DNA from: a virus
Reading direction: 5' to 3' (one strand)
DNA length: 34,490 nt
IMG/VR virus record: IMGVR_UViG_3300049479_000029
Location: 1 to 34,490 of that record
The notes beneath the pieces were generated by a model. That model was not told the origin of the DNA. It was given only the letters and a program-made list of their open reading frames with translations, and did no database searches. Position numbers and translations under genes: made by a program. Positions within the stretch are counted from its first letter, which is position 1; each line of letters begins with the position of its first letter. Positions 8,783-16,333 of the stretch are shown one piece after another.

Positions 8783-11194
8783 ATGGGATTACCTGTCGAA
8801 GTCAATAACTTAATGATGGGTTCATTAGGTGGCTACACCATAGGTCGTAGCTTGCGGTTCCGCTCGTCTGCAAGTGCTTATTTGAGCAGAACGCCTGCGA
8901 GTAATGGTAATCGGCAAATATGGACTTTTAGTTGTTGGTTAAAATTAGGCGCGCTTAGTGGCGGGCAACATATTTTAAGTGCTTACAACGGATCAACAAC
9001 TCCGTTTTCTTTTATTGCGTATAACGTACCAGACTCAACTGGCTCTTCTAATTGTATTCAAGTGGCAACGTCTGGTGGCGTTTCTAATGGCATGTACACG
9101 GTGCCTATTTTTCGTGACCCATCTGCTTGGTATCATTTGGTAGTTGCTATGGATACTACGCAAGCAACTGCATCAAATAGAACAAAAGTTTATATAAATA
9201 GCGTTTTGCAAAGTTTAGTTACGGGAAATTATCCTACGCTAAATCAAAATACGACTATTAATAGTACTGTTGCCCATAATATTGGAAGATTTACAGGTGG
9301 GTCAAATTATTTTGACGGTTATCTTGGGGAAGTTAATCTAATTGACGGTCAGCAACTTACGCCATCCTCATTCGGTGCATACGACACTAACGGCGTGTGG
9401 CAACCAAAGAAATACACTGGCACATACGGAACTAATGGTTTCTATCTGCCGTTCAGCAATACGACGAGCACGACCACTCTTGTGCAAGACTCGTCAGGCA
9501 ACGGTAACAACTGGACACCTAACAACATCTCGCTGACTGCTGGCACAACCTACGACAGCATGATTGACTCGCCTACAGTGAGTGCGAGTGCGAGTAATTA
9601 TGCAACTGGAAATCCGCTTCTTTCAAGTAATTCAGTTACGTTTTCAAATGCTAATTTGACTGTATCATGCGGCGGCGGTGCTGGTGTTTATAGAACTGGC
9701 GGAGCAACTTTTGGCGTTTCATCTAAAAAATGGTATTGGGAATTTCTTTTTGATAATACGGGCGGCAGTTGTTACGGTGGCGTTGGAGATATTACACAGT
9801 CAAAATCAACATGGGAAAGCGATACAACCATCAACACAAATTTTTGGTTTGTGAGTGCATTTAATGGAAATAAAATTAACGGAAATGGTGGCGGGGTATC
9901 TTACGGTTCTAGTTTTACCACTTCAGATATTTGCATGGTAGCTTTAGACTGTGACAATGGAAAACTTTGGTGGGGTAAAAATGGAACTTGGTTTGCAAGT
10001 GGCGACCCCGCATCTGGAACAAATGCTGCTTATACAAATCTTTCAGGAAAAACATTAACTGCTGCGTTTCAGGGTGGGTCTGGTGCTGGTTATACTAATC
10101 AGTATTCCATGAACTTCGGCCAACGCCCATTCTCCTACACCCCTCCAACTGGCTTCAATGCGCTGAATACATATAACTTACCAGCACCAAGCATTGCTAA
10201 TGGCGCACAGTATATGGCGGCTACGACTTATACGGGGAATGGAACTGCGGGTCGTGTTATCACCGTTCCAAATATTAATGAAGTAGGTTTTGCTTGGGTA
10301 AAATCACGCAGTGGTATTGATGACCACCGTCTTGCAAATATTGTAACTGGTGGGAATAAGCATCTTAAATCAAATACTACTGATGCAGAGTCAACTGGAA
10401 CAAATATTATTCAAGCCTTCAGCAGTAATACTTTTACTGTTGGCAATGACACATCCGTTAATGCGAATGGTAGCACATATGTTGGTTGGACATGGGCGGC
10501 TAATGGCACAGGCGTATCCAACAACTCTGGCACTATCACATCTACTGTATCCGCTAATACGACAGCGGGATTTAGTGTTGTTACTTATACTGGAACAGGC
10601 ACAACAGCAACAATAGGTCATGGTTTAGGAGTTACTCCTAGTATGATTATTGTAAAAACAAGAAACCGCGCAATTTCATGGCTTGTTTATCATACTTCAT
10701 TAGGAGCAAATCAGTATTTAATTCTTAACGTGACAAATGCGGCAGGCACATCGGCTGGATATTGGGGAACACCTGATTCATCAACATTTGGTGTAGCGGG
10801 GGGAACGGCTATTAACACTGCTAGCGATACCTACGTCGCCTACTGCTTCTCCGCCGTATCTGGTTATTCGGCATTTGGAAAATACACGGGTAATGGATCA
10901 ACTGATGGGCCGTTCATCTACACGGGCTTTAGACCGCGCTGGATAATGGTCAAGCGAACTGACACAACGGGTGGATGGAAATTAAGCGATTCATCAAGAA
11001 GTCCGTATAATTTGATGTTATTGAATTTGAATGCACAGAATGCTGACGCTGAATATTCTAATTTTTTCAATTCGGATTTTTTATCGAATGGAATCAAAAT
11101 TAGAACCACAGACATTGATTGGAACGCGTCAGGCGGGACGTTTGTGTATGCTGTTTTTGCCGAAAACCCATTCAACTATTCGAGGGCAAGATAA
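8783..11194 (+). CDS. Receptor-binding tail protein with lectin/SPRY-like domains
   Basis: An 803-residue beta-rich protein. Residues about 30-200 look like a concanavalin/LamG-type jelly roll (W-x-x-G-x-Y-H-L-V-V-A-x-D near 110-120 and F-D-G-Y-L-G-E-V-N near 175-185). Residues about 290-445 resemble a SPRY-type domain (K-K-W-Y-W-E-F, C-x-V-A-L-D-x-D-N-G-K-L-W-W-G-K-N-G-x-W). Residues 490-800 hold a repeat-like C-terminal module with W-x-W-A-A-N-G-T-G and H-G-L-G-V-T-P-S-M-I-I-V-K motifs, found in tail proteins of many marine and alphaproteobacterial phages. Base composition alternates between AT-rich and GC-rich blocks inside the gene, suggesting mosaic assembly. It probably binds host surface glycans. 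Confidence 0.75.
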   Translation: MGLPVEVNNLMMGSLGGYTIGRSLRFRSSASAYLSRTPASNGNRQIWTFSCWLKLGALSGGQHILSAYNGSTTPFSFIAYNVPDSTGSSNCIQVATSGGVSNGMYTVPIFRDPSAWYHLVVAMDTTQATASNRTKVYINSVLQSLVTGNYPTLNQNTTINSTVAHNIGRFTGGSNYFDGYLGEVNLIDGQQLTPSSFGAYDTNGVWQPKKYTGTYGTNGFYLPFSNTTSTTTLVQDSSGNGNNWTPNNISLTAGTTYDSMIDSPTVSASASNYATGNPLLSSNSVTFSNANLTVSCGGGAGVYRTGGATFGVSSKKWYWEFLFDNTGGSCYGGVGDITQSKSTWESDTTINTNFWFVSAFNGNKINGNGGGVSYGSSFTTSDICMVALDCDNGKLWWGKNGTWFASGDPASGTNAAYTNLSGKTLTAAFQGGSGAGYTNQYSMNFGQRPFSYTPPTGFNALNTYNLPAPSIANGAQYMAATTYTGNGTAGRVITVPNINEVGFAWVKSRSGIDDHRLANIVTGGNKHLKSNTTDAESTGTNIIQAFSSNTFTVGNDTSVNANGSTYVGWTWAANGTGVSNNSGTITSTVSANTTAGFSVVTYTGTGTTATIGHGLGVTPSMIIVKTRNRAISWLVYHTSLGANQYLILNVTNAAGTSAGYWGTPDSSTFGVAGGTAINTASDTYVAYCFSAVSGYSAFGKYTGNGSTDGPFIYTGFRPRWIMVKRTDTTGGWKLSDSSRSPYNLMLLNLNAQNADAEYSNFFNSDFLSNGIKIRTTDIDWNASGGTFVYAVFAENPFNYSRAR

Positions 11195-11637
11195 TGTTTC
11201 TTCTTAACGGTTCACCATTACAGATCGACGTAGCTTTCACCTACAATGGTGTAAAGTATCCAGCCAACTGGTTACGCCTAGCATCGGCTGAAGAAAAGGC
11301 TGCCGCTGGCATTACCGAGGTTGCTGATCCGGTTCGCTATGATGACCGTTTCTACTGGGACGCTGGGCTTCCTAAAGACCTTGACGATCTGAAGACAGAG
11401 TGGAACCGTCGCGTAGATGATATGGCCTACACGATGCTCCTCCCATCAGATTGGATGGTGGTTCGGAAGCAGGAAGTCGGAACAGAGATTCCCGCTGACT
11501 GGGCTACCTATCGCGCTGCCGTTCGGTCTGCCGCTGCTGCCAACAAGACTGCATTGAACGCCGCTACGGATATTGACGGGTTCGTCTCCGTGGCTACAAC
11601 TATGCAATGGCCCGTTAACCCTAACGCTACAATCTGA
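11194..11637 (+). CDS. Tail fibre assembly chaperone-like protein
   Basis: 147 residues starting at the ATG whose A is the last base of the preceding stop. The C-terminal half has the pattern of phage tail assembly chaperones of the Gp31 / Phage_tail_APC type: a W-N-R-R-x-D-D-M helix, an L-P-S-D-W motif near residue 88, then W-x-x-Y-R-x-A-V-R and a final W-P. Such proteins help fold or trimerise the fibre encoded just upstream, which is exactly the position here. The N-terminal half (N-G-V-K-Y-P-A-N-W-L-R) is the typical short beta domain. An upstream in-frame start would overlap the receptor gene by 75 bases and is not needed. Confidence 0.7.
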   Translation: MFLLNGSPLQIDVAFTYNGVKYPANWLRLASAEEKAAAGITEVADPVRYDDRFYWDAGLPKDLDDLKTEWNRRVDDMAYTMLLPSDWMVVRKQEVGTEIPADWATYRAAVRSAAAANKTALNAATDIDGFVSVATTMQWPVNPNATI

Positions 11638-11649
11638 TAGGAGGCAATT

Positions 11650-11853
11650 ATGTCAGATGATCTCAACCAACAGATCGGCAGATTAGAGGCTCAGGTTGAG
11701 AATCTGCATAAAGATATGTCTGAACTCAAGGCAGACATTAAGGCTATCAGCGCGTCTATGAACCGCTGGAAGGGTGCTGGCTCCCTGCTCCTCATCCTTG
11801 GTGCAATCCTAGGGTATATGGTTGATAGTCTCGTCGGATTTGTAACGAAATAA
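11650..11853 (+). CDS. XhlA-like membrane protein (holin accessory)
   Basis: A 67-residue protein with a heptad-patterned charged N-terminal half (residues 5-38) and one C-terminal membrane span (about 43-63, L-L-L-I-L-G-A-I-L-G-Y), ending in T-K. This architecture matches haemolysin XhlA-type lysis accessory proteins, which sit in the inner membrane and cooperate with holin. It has a strong GGAGG-type ribosome site 8 bases upstream and overlaps the next gene by one base (TAATG). It opens the lysis cassette. The family call rests on size, topology and location; it could also be a generic phage membrane protein. Confidence 0.55.
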   Translation: MSDDLNQQIGRLEAQVENLHKDMSELKADIKAISASMNRWKGAGSLLLILGAILGYMVDSLVGFVTK

Positions 11854-12332
11854 TGGACCCGATTACTCTGATAGCCGGAGCGACTGCGGCCTATAACGGG
11901 TTGAAGTCAGCTATTGCGGCTGGCAAAGAGATACAGGAGATGGCTCAGGACTTGGGCAATCTCTGGAACGCTGTCGGGCAGCTTACCCATCTAGCCTCTA
12001 CACCCGTAAAGAAGGGTCTGTTCTCCAATCCCGCAGACATCGAGAAGCAAGCTATGGAGCGGTATGCTGCCAAGGCTAAGGCTTTCAAGATGCAAGAGGA
12101 GATCAAGAACCTGTTCATCTCCATCTACGGTGTTGGGGCCTATGAGTCGGTGCAGCGTGAAGTCATCGAGATTCGTAAAGAAGTAGACCGTGCTCACAGG
12201 GAAGAAGAACGGCTAGCCGCTGAACGGGCTGCCGAGTTAAAGGATGCCGCTGGCCTGTTCCTGATCGTCATGGGACTGATCGGGGCCATTGCCGTAGTCG
12301 GTGTTCTTCTGATGATTAAACTCAGCCACTAA
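11853..12332 (+). CDS. Tail-anchored coiled-coil membrane protein in the lysis cassette
   Basis: 159 residues: a short hydrophobic Ala/Gly-rich N-terminus, a helical centre with an Arg/Glu-rich coiled coil (about 105-130), and a strong membrane span at about 135-155 followed by only K-L-S-H. The tail-anchored arrangement would leave the body on one side of the inner membrane. It sits between an XhlA-like protein and a 3TM holin, so a role in membrane disruption or spanin-like envelope bridging is plausible. There is no lipobox or second overlapping outer-membrane lipoprotein, which argues against a classical i-spanin/o-spanin pair. Function unknown. Confidence 0.5.
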   Translation: MDPITLIAGATAAYNGLKSAIAAGKEIQEMAQDLGNLWNAVGQLTHLASTPVKKGLFSNPADIEKQAMERYAAKAKAFKMQEEIKNLFISIYGVGAYESVQREVIEIRKEVDRAHREEERLAAERAAELKDAAGLFLIVMGLIGAIAVVGVLLMIKLSH

Positions 12333-12342
12333 GGATCATCCT

Positions 12343-12843
12343 ATGGACCTTCTTAATATCGCCCAGACGGTGCTTGGTAGCGTCGCACCCGCAATCGTAA
12401 CTGGCCTAGCAGGGCCGCAAGCTGGCATGGTTGCCCGTGTCGTAGCCAATACATTGCTCGGTAAGCCAGACGCGCCTCACGATGCCATTGCTGCCGCATT
12501 AGAGGCTGCCACACCAGACCAGATCGAACGGCTCCGCCAGATCGACGCAAACCTAGAACTTGAGCTTGCCAAGATCGTGGCTCAGGATCGCGCTGATGCC
12601 CGTGCATTGCAAACCAAGGCGCTTGCTTCCGGCGATACCTATGCCGCGCACTTCATCTATAACTTTGCTTGGTTCTGGTCAGTTTCGTCGGTTGCCTATT
12701 TCTTCTTTGTAACCTTCTACCCCATGCCATCAGCCGGAAAGGACTTTGCATTAACCATACTTGGCTTTTTGCTTGGCACGGCGGTAGCGACTATTCTAGG
12801 TTTCTTCTACGGTTCAGCGGATAAGCACAATGGCAAAAGATAA
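12343..12843 (+). CDS. 3TM-family holin
   Basis: A 166-residue membrane protein fitting the GTA-type 3TM holin family, known from alphaproteobacterial phages and gene transfer agents. It has an amphipathic, hydrophobic N-terminus (residues 5-30), a charged middle with E-A-A-T-P-D-Q-I-E-R-L-R-Q and E-L-E-L-A-K motifs, then two clear membrane spans near 108-128 and 135-157 and a basic tail. It would form the timed lesion that releases the endolysin. The endolysin starts inside its last 14 bases, in a different frame, so the two are co-translated. Confidence 0.75.
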   Translation: MDLLNIAQTVLGSVAPAIVTGLAGPQAGMVARVVANTLLGKPDAPHDAIAAALEAATPDQIERLRQIDANLELELAKIVAQDRADARALQTKALASGDTYAAHFIYNFAWFWSVSSVAYFFFVTFYPMPSAGKDFALTILGFLLGTAVATILGFFYGSADKHNGKR

Positions 12844-13354
12844 CTTCGACTTTGCTCTCAAGCATCTCCTGAAACATGAGGGTGGTTATGTGAACCATCC
12901 ACGCGATCCGGGCGGTCGCACCAATCTCGGTGTCACACAACGGGCATGGGAAGAGTATAAGGGTAGTCCTGTAGATGAGCAGGAAATGCGGAGCCTGACG
13001 CAAGAGATGGTCACGCCGTTCTATAAGACTAAATACTGGAACCTTGTTCGAGGGGATGAACTCCCCTCTGGGGTCGATTATTGCGCCTTCGATGTGTCGG
13101 TAAACTCTGGTGTCGGTCGTGCTGTTCGTTTCCTACAACTTGCATCCGGTGTTGTGGCTGATGGTCTGATCGGACCCGGAACAATGAACGCGATTGCAAA
13201 GGCTGATCCTAAAGAATTGATCAAGAAGATTTGTCAGGAACGTCGTGAGTTCCTGCATCGTCTAGCGACGTTCGACACATTCGGCACAGGCTGGATGCGT
13301 CGGGTGTCAGATGTAGAGCGCGTAGCATTGGAAATGGCAGATGGCTCCCCCTAA
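12830..13354 (+). CDS. Endolysin, glycoside hydrolase family 108
   Basis: A 174-residue muramidase-type endolysin that cleaves the peptidoglycan glycan strand. The GH108 signature K-H-E-G-G-Y-V-N-H-P-x-D-P-G-G-x-T-N-L-G-V-T lies at residues 15-36, with Glu17 as the expected catalytic residue. The second half (from about residue 80, F-D-V-S-V-N-S-G, then V-A-D-G-L-I-G-P-G-T) matches the peptidoglycan-binding half usual in this family. Length is typical. There is no signal peptide, so export depends on the upstream holin. The start overlaps the holin gene by 14 bases and the next gene starts inside its last 14 bases. Confidence 0.92.
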   Translation: MAKDNFDFALKHLLKHEGGYVNHPRDPGGRTNLGVTQRAWEEYKGSPVDEQEMRSLTQEMVTPFYKTKYWNLVRGDELPSGVDYCAFDVSVNSGVGRAVRFLQLASGVVADGLIGPGTMNAIAKADPKELIKKICQERREFLHRLATFDTFGTGWMRRVSDVERVALEMADGSP

Positions 13355-14273
13355 ATTATCTAAAGAAGTCGCGGCAGAAGCAGTCAAGGTTTTCTTTAAG
13401 AACAATCACAATCATGCCGCCGGAGCACGGGAAATGAAACTCCCACGCTCTACCTTCCAAGCCAGAATTGAATTAGCCAAGTCCTACTACCCAGAACTAT
13501 TCATTGAGGCGAATAACGCGCCAGCGCATAACTGGACCTATCCTCAGTGCCATGAGATCGAACTAGATAATTGCCAGATACTCATTGGGTCTGATGCCCA
13601 TATCTGGCCGCATCATGAAACGATCATGATGAAGGCGTTTGCCATTGCCAGCAAACAATTCAAGCCGCAAGTGATCGTCCTCAACGGGGACATACTTGAT
13701 GGCGCAAGAGTCAGCCGCCACGGTAGCCTACTCGGACAGAACGCTCCTAAGCTGACCAAAGAGATTGAAGCAGCAACAGCTTGGATCAACACCTTATATA
13801 GAGCCAAGCATCGCATCTGGACGATGGGGAACCATGATCAACGTGTCGATAATTATCTGGCCAACAATGCCCCAGAGTTGGATGATTACGCTGGGCGGCT
13901 TTCTGATCGGTTTAGCGATTGGACTTTCTGCTGGGCGACTCACATCAACAAAGTGGAAATACGCCATCGCTTTAGAAGTGGTATTCATGCTGGCTGGAAC
14001 TCTGCTCTTCACTCTGGGATTTCGGTAGTCACTGGCCATACTCACCAGCTTCAGATCACGGCAGTCAGAAACCGCAATGGTTCTCATTGGGGTGTCGAGT
14101 GCGGTATGCTTGGAGACCCGATGCACAAGGCGTTTGAGTATGCCGAAGGAACAGCAAGCAGAGCACAGCCGGGCTTTGTCCTCATTACATTCCGAGACGG
14201 TATTATGATGCCGCCAGAACTCTGCGAACTTGTCGATGGCCGTCCGGTGTTCCGTGGCAACTATCTGATTTAA
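13341..14273 (+). CDS. Calcineurin-like metallophosphoesterase with N-terminal helix-turn-helix
   Basis: 310 residues. Residues about 5-50 look like a small helix-turn-helix (A-A-G-A-R-E-M-K-L-P-R-S-T-F-Q-A-R). From residue 75 all metal-binding motifs of the calcineurin-like superfamily are present in order: S-D-A-H, N-G-D-I-L-D, G-N-H-D, a single H in G-I-H-A-G-W, and G-H-T-H. It should hold two metal ions and hydrolyse a phosphodiester. The substrate is unknown and could be nucleic acid or a small nucleotide. It overlaps the endolysin by 14 bases, ending the rightward late block. Its stop overlaps the stop of the convergent gene at 14270. The HTH suggests DNA targeting rather than cell-wall lysis. 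Confidence 0.85.
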   Translation: MAPPKLSKEVAAEAVKVFFKNNHNHAAGAREMKLPRSTFQARIELAKSYYPELFIEANNAPAHNWTYPQCHEIELDNCQILIGSDAHIWPHHETIMMKAFAIASKQFKPQVIVLNGDILDGARVSRHGSLLGQNAPKLTKEIEAATAWINTLYRAKHRIWTMGNHDQRVDNYLANNAPELDDYAGRLSDRFSDWTFCWATHINKVEIRHRFRSGIHAGWNSALHSGISVVTGHTHQLQITAVRNRNGSHWGVECGMLGDPMHKAFEYAEGTASRAQPGFVLITFRDGIMMPPELCELVDGRPVFRGNYLI

Positions 14274-14587
14274 TAATACTCTGACGACTCGATCTCGTCA
14301 TAGATCGCTTGGTCTATGCGCTCTAACTGTTTCTCTTCTAGAGTCTGGATCATGGCATCAATCAACGCCGGATACGGGGCCACCTCATTGCCATCTGTAT
14401 TGTAAAGCACAACCTTATAGATCGTAGATATTTTACTATCATCGACTTGCCAGAAGCCGTCTTGTGTCTCTGCCTTATACTCTACCTCGACGCTTCCTTC
14501 ACCGAAGTAGAACTCTGTTCCATGTGTGAACTCAATGTCGAAGTCGTATGTGATTGAACCGGATGCTTGCTTCTCAAGATTATACAT
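14270..14587 (-). CDS. Hypothetical acidic protein
   Basis: 105 residues, acidic, predicted beta-rich in the first two thirds (alternating Y/F/V with E/T) and helical at the end, where it carries E-E-K-Q-L-E-R-I-D-Q-A-I. It is the last gene of the leftward early operon, 3 bases after the stop of the GcrA-like gene and preceded by AAAGG. It ends at a TAA that overlaps the stop of the convergent metallophosphoesterase gene, leaving no room for a separate terminator. I do not recognise the family. A DNA-mimic role is conceivable from the acidity, but nothing specific supports it. Confidence 0.6.
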   Translation of the reverse strand: MYNLEKQASGSITYDFDIEFTHGTEFYFGEGSVEVEYKAETQDGFWQVDDSKISTIYKVVLYNTDGNEVAPYPALIDAMIQTLEEKQLERIDQAIYDEIESSEYY

Positions 14588-14590
14588 TGT

Positions 14591-14764
14591 TCATGCCTTT
14601 GTGATTGTTGTCCTGAAGACTATCTTATATCCGTGTCTTATGACTGCATCTGTCAGCGCCTTGCGTGTGATCCCTAACTCATGCGCTGCGGCTGTCAGTG
14701 ACAGGCCCTTAACATTAACAAGACGTAACACCGTGTCAATTCTTTTTTGTGTCCATTGACTCAT
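14591..14764 (-). CDS. GcrA-like small helix-turn-helix protein
   Basis: A 57-residue protein. It begins M-S-Q-W-T-Q-K-R-I-D-T-V-L and continues with G-L-S-L-T-A-A-A-H-E-L-G-I-T-R-K-A-L, a helix-turn-helix. This resembles the DNA-binding N-terminus of GcrA, the alphaproteobacterial cell-cycle regulator (W-T-x-x-R at the start, then G-L-S, A, L-G, T-R-x-A in the same order). It lacks the GcrA C-terminal sigma70-binding region. The start has GAGGA upstream and overlaps the stop of the methyltransferase gene as ATGA, so both are co-translated. Alternatives are a generic transposase-type or Psq-type HTH. A plus-strand ORF covers the same bases but lacks this context. Confidence 0.6.
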   Translation of the reverse strand: MSQWTQKRIDTVLRLVNVKGLSLTAAAHELGITRKALTDAVIRHGYKIVFRTTITKA

Positions 14765-15321
14765 TGCTTTTCCTCGCCAACTCTAGGCTTATTGCATACA
14801 ATGTATTCGGTAGTTTTATTATCTGGCTCCCAAACAGTCCAAATAAAATCCATTGTAGGAGATGATTTAACAATTCTTTTGTCAAATTGAGGCCGCCAAT
14901 TTAAGCATAGTATTTTTGATGGCCTTCTGCTGTAGAACAAACTGGTCCGTCTTGATGAGTGCCAATAGGTAGATTTTAATAATAAAGCTGCGTATCCGTA
15001 ATCTATTGCCTTCTCTATAAAAGCTACCGACTCAGTGAATGGTGGATTTGTTATGCAAGCATCTACATTTTTTAATCCAGATGTCAGAAAATCATCTCCA
15101 GTTTGAATGTCTGTTCCGATGACCTCATCGAATCTGGTAGCCAAAACATCGACCATATCGTTCTGGCCGCAAGCTGGTTCCCAAACACTAAAAGTTGATG
15201 GCCAATCAATATGCTCTAAGAGAGCAAGTGTTACCTCTTTAGGGGTCGGATAAAAATCAAATTGGTTCCTATTATTACCAGAACCTATGATTGTTGCTCC
15301 ACTTAAGTTTTTTTTATCCAT
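14761..15321 (-). CDS. DNA adenine N6-methyltransferase-like protein
   Basis: 186 residues with a compact SAM-dependent methyltransferase fold. F-Y-P-T-P at 23-27 is the usual entry motif of phage adenine methyltransferases. E-P-A-C-G at 48-52 is the SAM-binding motif I, an acidic residue at D71 (G-T-D-I) follows beta2, and N-P-P-F at 92-95 is the catalytic motif IV of N6-adenine (or N4-cytosine) enzymes. There is no evident target-recognition domain, so specificity cannot be read from the sequence. No restriction endonuclease lies beside it, so it is an orphan enzyme that could protect phage DNA or alter gene expression. It shares an ATGA overlap with the GcrA-like gene. Confidence 0.85.
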   Translation of the reverse strand: MDKKNLSGATIIGSGNNRNQFDFYPTPKEVTLALLEHIDWPSTFSVWEPACGQNDMVDVLATRFDEVIGTDIQTGDDFLTSGLKNVDACITNPPFTESVAFIEKAIDYGYAALLLKSTYWHSSRRTSLFYSRRPSKILCLNWRPQFDKRIVKSSPTMDFIWTVWEPDNKTTEYIVCNKPRVGEEKQ

Positions 15322-15442
15322 GACGATGCCATACCTCTAGGTCTTCTGCCGCATCAAGATGGTCGAACACGAACCCATGACTGCATGACCACTTCGCCAA
15401 TTTAATCGACAGCAAGAAGATGTAGTATTTAAAATAGTTCAT
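15314..15442 (-). CDS. Microprotein, 42 residues
   Basis: A short ORF with a good ribosome site (GGAGAG, about 8 bases upstream). It begins inside the last 14 bases of the coiled-coil gene and overlaps the methyltransferase start by 8 bases, the overlap style of this whole operon. It begins M-N-Y-F-K-Y-Y-I-F-L-L, a short hydrophobic N-terminus, followed by a His/Asp/Glu-rich tail (F-D-H-L-D-A-A-E-D-L-E-V-W). No family recognised. It may be a real small protein or mainly a coupling ORF that carries ribosomes to the methyltransferase. Confidence 0.5.
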   Translation of the reverse strand: MNYFKYYIFLLSIKLAKWSCSHGFVFDHLDAAEDLEVWHRHG

Positions 15443-15695
15443 CTTGTCTCTCCGGCTGCGTCAGCCAATCTGTTTTACGTAACTCGGACAACAACCTTGA
15501 AACATCACGGGCATAAGCGTTGTGCTTCTTTGATGTCTCTTCTCTTAATCTTTCGACTTCCTCAAACAACTCCTTACAATAGTCATCGAAGAACTTAACC
15601 TTCCTTCTTAATTCCTCAATCTCCGAAGCCGCATCCTCACGGTCGCGCTTGAGGTGGTATTTCTCTCTGCGTAAACGCTCAACAATATCCTTCAT
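15429..15695 (-). CDS. Coiled-coil early protein, Ea/Eae-like start
   Basis: 88 residues, nearly all charged helix with heptad hydrophobics, so a coiled coil is expected from about residue 5 to 75. It begins M-K-D-I-V-E-R-L-R, a start seen in many phage early proteins of the Ead/Ea22 type. It ends T-Q-P-E-R-Q-D-E-L-F. It overlaps the amidotransferase gene by 4 bases. A second protein with a similar start (M-E-I-V-E-K-L-R) is encoded at 19058 in the opposite operon. Function unknown. Confidence 0.65.
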   Translation of the reverse strand: MKDIVERLRREKYHLKRDREDAASEIEELRRKVKFFDDYCKELFEEVERLREETSKKHNAYARDVSRLLSELRKTDWLTQPERQDELF

Positions 15696-16333
15696 TTTTG
15701 CCTCATTAGCTTCTTTGTGAATGACAACAGCAACTCATGGTGAGTGCCGTTATGCCAGTGTTTCTGCATATACTTTTTACTGAACCATTTTTGCTGGGCC
15801 TCTGGATGACAGCCGATAAGCCCAACCCTTCCTTGTATGATTGCCATCGGATCACCGTTCGCGTAGCGCGCAATGATCTGGCAGCGTCCTTCTCCGGTGA
15901 ATGTGCATCCATCATAGAAGAACATCTTCGTTTTCTTGCCGAGCCATTCGACATCGGCAATCGTGCTGAATGATCTCTTTACGTCTGCTCCTTCACGCTT
16001 GATGTATTGAACGGGACTAAGGCCGTTGAGCAAGTCAAAGTAATCTGGTCCAGCCCAGTAAGCGCCCATACAGATTCCGAGATATTTCCCCCCACGCGAG
16101 ATGAAATCTTCAATTTCGTTTCCGTCCCTACGTCTAAAAAAATCGTAATATCTTGCCGCATCCCCGATTCCACCGGGAAATGCCACGATGTCTGCGTCTG
16201 TAATTGCTTGTGCATATTCTGTCTCATCGAATGTAACTATTGAAAACTCACCAGACAAAGCCTCGACCATGCCATCGACACAGTCTTGGCTTGCCTCTGG
16301 ATCATGCCTGAAGATCGCGATCCTACTCTTCAT
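15692..16333 (-). CDS. Class I glutamine amidotransferase-like protein (BPL_N type)
   Basis: 213 residues matching the domain found at the N-terminus of some biotin-protein ligases and as free proteins. F-P-G-G-I-G-D at 52-58 forms the oxyanion-side loop, G-K-Y-L-G-I-C-M-G-A-Y places the nucleophile at Cys88, and G-C-H-P-E gives His176 and Glu178. The Cys-His-Glu triad is therefore intact. The Y-D-G-x-x-F motif near 140-145 is also typical. Such enzymes release ammonia from glutamine or act as related hydrolases. No synthetase or ligase partner is encoded nearby. It overlaps the next upstream gene by 11 bases. The biological role in a phage is unknown. Confidence 0.8.
   Translation of the reverse strand: MKSRIAIFRHDPEASQDCVDGMVEALSGEFSIVTFDETEYAQAITDADIVAFPGGIGDAARYYDFFRRRDGNEIEDFISRGGKYLGICMGAYWAGPDYFDLLNGLSPVQYIKREGADVKRSFSTIADVEWLGKKTKMFFYDGCTFTGEGRCQIIARYANGDPMAIIQGRVGLIGCHPEAQQKWFSKKYMQKHWHNGTHHELLLSFTKKLMRQK

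Noticed and set aside
8783-11194. Possible diversity-generating retroelement target, suggested by BPP-1-like head genes
   Set aside because: No reverse transcriptase gene and no template/variable repeat pair seen in the window.
13794-14126. Antisense ORF of 110 residues in the metallophosphoesterase gene
   Set aside because: Its sense frame encodes all catalytic motifs, so the antisense is a shadow.
14526-14759. Plus-strand ORF of 77 residues in the leftward operon
   Set aside because: Antisense to the GcrA-like gene, which has ribosome site, overlap and domain support.
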